Shown piece after piece: positions 63,690 through 64,000 of a stretch of 64,000 nucleotides of DNA. The notes beneath the pieces were generated by a model that saw only the letters and a program-made list of their open reading frames with translations, was not told where the DNA came from and did not search any database. How positions within the stretch are numbered: position 1 is the stretch's first letter; each line of letters begins with the position of its first letter. This DNA comes from Maratus speciosus (taxonomy: Eukaryota; Arthropoda; Arachnida; Araneae; Salticidae). The DNA is taken from positions 214,657,748-214,721,747 of the forward strand of contig OZ010794.1 of assembly GCA_963932465.1 (NCBI GenBank), written 5' to 3'. The translations under genes and the position numbers were made by a program.

Positions 63690-63833
63690 TAGTTGCGTCA
63701 TGACTTTTTTTAATACCAGTAAATTATTACAGAAATGTTCGTTTTATTTAATTGCAGAATTTATACGACTATATAAAACAAGTATTTCCGCATAAAAATA
63801 TTGGTATTAAAAAAATCGGGAGACTGGCAACTA
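63690..63833. mobile_element. hairpin MITE, TAGTTGC ends
   Basis: TAGTTGCGTCATGACTTTTT and ATCGGGAGACTGGCAACTA are the ends. Arms TAATACCAGTAAATTATTAC, TTCGTTTTATTTAATTGCAG and AATATTGGTATTAAAAAAAT. Related to 48568-48719. Confidence 0.75.
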
Positions 63834-64000
63834 AGCATTTTTATTAAGAAATCGTAAAGACGTATCAATTTAAAATTGTCATTTGTCATGGTGTTTTAAA
63901 AAATTATGTTGGAATAATTTATTTGCTTTATTTTTATTTTGTCTGTACTCAATAAAATCCTTCCAAATATGCAAGAGATTTATAGAAACACTGTCACAAA

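Overview
The window is strongly AT-rich and looks like non-coding DNA of an animal, most likely an arthropod. That placement is inference, from the AT content and from the mix of Helitron, Tc1/mariner-like, hAT-like and piggyBac-like (TTAA) elements with tRNA-derived repeats. I find no convincing protein gene, no rRNA, no CRISPR array and no prokaryotic operon structure. Every open frame is short (108 codons or fewer), and most lie inside repeats or simple sequence. The annotation is therefore almost entirely a map of repeats and small DNA transposons, many of them nested.

Layout. 1-1.64 kb: tandem array of a ~480 bp unit. 2.16-6.25 kb: dispersed repeat (a second copy lies at 60.1-62.7 kb) split by a palindromic element that itself carries a 2.3 kb TA-flanked element with seven ~140 bp tandem units. 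6.25-8.25 kb: TTAA elements, a mariner-like miniature element and a nested palindrome. 8.9-18.7 kb: scattered miniature inverted-repeat elements (MITEs), a tRNA-derived inverted pair, a 1.2 kb long-TIR mariner-like element and a clear hAT MITE. 20.7-24.2 kb: more inverted elements. 24.8-29.5 kb: two head-to-tail copies of a 2.34 kb unit. 31.4-44.7 kb: a mariner-like palindrome, a cluster of non-autonomous Helitrons, and between them a 3.7 kb foldback element made of ~150 bp units. 44.9-64 kb: many palindromic MITEs, two pairs of dispersed repeats, a perfect 72 bp hairpin, and tRNA-like sequences at 59-59.8 kb.

The most notable observation is that palindromic elements with at least eight different termini (TTAA/piggyBac-like, hAT-like and unclassified) share one internal arm, roughly ACC(A/G)GTAAAATTTT, a short spacer, AGAAAATTT, then GCCTTATTTAAT. 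This looks like a modular MITE core carried by different ends. One group of TTAA elements also has a hairpin beside only one end, whose sequence differs between copies while base pairing is kept. Two copies of another repeat, one empty and one filled, directly show TTAA-specific insertion.

Nothing here acts as a gene network. The biology visible is transposition by enzymes encoded elsewhere, nested insertion and segmental duplication.
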